In this document: positions 63,397 to 64,000 of the stretch, piece by piece
How positions within the stretch are numbered: the first letter of the stretch is position 1
Layout of the letters: every line of letters starts with the position of its first letter
DNA from: Pseudomonas sp. LP_7_YM
GTDB taxonomy: Bacteria; Pseudomonadota; Gammaproteobacteria; Pseudomonadales; Pseudomonadaceae
Direction of reading: 5' to 3'
Length of the DNA stretch: 64,000 bases
NCBI RefSeq assembly: GCF_004364435.1
Contig: NZ_SOCT01000003.1
Location: 186,001 to 250,000, forward strand
The notes under the pieces: generated by a model
Databases searched by the model: none
What the model was told of the DNA's origin: nothing
What the model saw: the letters and a program-made list of their open reading frames with translations, nothing else
Made by a program: the position numbers and the translations under genes

Positions 63397-64000
63397 ACAC
63401 GCCCCTTCGCGCAAACGCCTGATGCTCACCGGCATCGGCGGACTGACCCTGGCGGCGCTGCTGGTCGCCAACGGCCTGGCCGCGCGGACCCGCCATGACC
63501 ACGCGGTCGCCGCCTGGACCGAAAGCCAGTCAGTGCCGGTGGTCACGGTGGTCTCACCCTCCAAGGCGGCTCAAGGCGATACCTTGCAGTTACCGGCACG
63601 CCTGGACGCCTGGAGCAAGGCTTCGATCAATGCCCGGGTCAGCGGTTACCTGAAAGACTGGACCGCCGATATCGGCGCCCGGGTGCAGGCCGGTCAGGTG
63701 CTCGCGCACATCGACAGCCCGGAACTGGACCAGCAACTGGCACAGACTCGCGCTCATCTGGCGCAGCAGCAGGCCAATGCGCGCATCGCTGAAACCACCG
63801 CGCAACGCTGGCAGCATCTGCTGGCCACGCATTCGGTATCGCAACAGGAGGTGGACGAAAAACTGTCCGCCGCCATTGCTGCGAAAGCCGATGCCCAAGC
63901 CGCTGTCGCGGATTATCAACGCCTGACGGACCTGGCCGCCTACAAGACCATTCGCGCACCGTTCAGCGGCACGATTACCGCGCGCAATACCGATATCGGC
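63386..64000 (+). CDS. RND efflux periplasmic adaptor, 3' end outside window
   Basis: 205 codons are visible. N-terminal signal anchor (LMLTGIGGLTLAALLVANGL), then the membrane-fusion-protein core: LPARLDAWSKASINARVSGYLKDW (lipoyl half), VQAGQVLAHIDSPELDQQLAQ (second half), a coiled-coil hairpin (LAQQQANARIAETTAQRW to the helix ending DYQRLTDL) and the beginning of the beta-barrel (IRAPFSGTITARNTDIG). It links the permease to an outer-membrane channel. The ATG at 63386 overlaps the permease gene. Confidence 0.92.
   Translation, partial: MSSEHAPSRKRLMLTGIGGLTLAALLVANGLAARTRHDHAVAAWTESQSVPVVTVVSPSKAAQGDTLQLPARLDAWSKASINARVSGYLKDWTADIGARVQAGQVLAHIDSPELDQQLAQTRAHLAQQQANARIAETTAQRWQHLLATHSVSQQEVDEKLSAAIAAKADAQAAVADYQRLTDLAAYKTIRAPFSGTITARNTDIG

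Overview
The window looks like chromosome from a plant-associated fluorescent Pseudomonas, most likely of the P. syringae group. Three things point there: the translation block thrS-infC-rpmI-rplT-pheS-pheT-ihfA-MerR-tRNA-Pro in typical Pseudomonas order, Pseudomonas-specific small families (DUF1654, ParD-like next to map, an I78 lipoprotein), and a perfect HrpL promoter (Hrp box) in front of a two-gene type III secretion unit. Base composition is moderately GC-rich with strong third-position GC bias in real genes. No insertion sequence, prophage, CRISPR array or rRNA was seen.

Layout. 1-9.9 kb: end of an AtoE-type transporter, an amidohydrolase, a secreted CAP protein, a glutathione transferase, a PaaI-type thioesterase, periplasmic Cu/Zn superoxide dismutase (sodC), a dienelactone hydrolase, a solitary carotenoid hydroxylase (crtZ-like), the nucleotide nucleosidase ppnN and a GNAT acetyltransferase. 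9.9-10.9 kb: Hrp box, an unrecognised 134-residue protein and a CesT-like type III chaperone. 11-15 kb: CBS protein, lipoprotein, mltA and an MFS exporter preceded by a PtxS-type palindrome. 15-19.6 kb: small stress-type or unknown proteins (DUF2934, YqjD-like, acidic disordered protein, small membrane protein) and a GGDEF-EAL protein.

20-27.6 kb: tRNA-Pro(GGG) and the leftward translation operon, including an infC start at AUU that touches the thrS stop and an attenuator-like hairpin before pheS. 27.9-29.1 kb: a decayed small secreted protein gene, a cold shock protein with its terminator, and a peptidase-inhibitor lipoprotein. 29.3-36.5 kb: a complete ribose operon, transcribed leftward as rbsB-rbsA-rbsC-rbsR-rbsK-rbsD-nucleoside hydrolase, with a LacI-type operator upstream of rbsB. 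The hydrolase can release ribose in the periplasm, RbsABC imports it, RbsD and RbsK convert it to ribose 5-phosphate, and RbsR controls the set.

36.7-44.3 kb: small lipoprotein, two LexA (SOS) boxes each before a small gene, a secreted endonuclease/phosphatase-fold protein, map with a ParD-like partner, an XRE regulator, a dpkA-type imine reductase and small proteins. 44.5-52.7 kb: KefB/C-type antiporter, then a sugar-acid locus: glycerate kinase, CdaR regulator, lipoprotein hydrolase, a truncated GntR/FadR regulator, a truncated glucarate-type MFS transporter and intact gudD. 52.8-64 kb: DUF1345 protein, hydroxyacid dehydrogenase, pncA, GNAT, FNT channel, a two-component system with two palindromes in its promoter, a lipoprotein, and an RND efflux permease with the beginning of its adaptor, which runs off the window. 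Two REP-type inverted pairs lie in this last part.

The most interesting item is the Hrp box with the unrecognised protein and chaperone at 9911-10852, a candidate undescribed type III effector locus lying between housekeeping genes. All calls are from reading the sequence; no database search was run.
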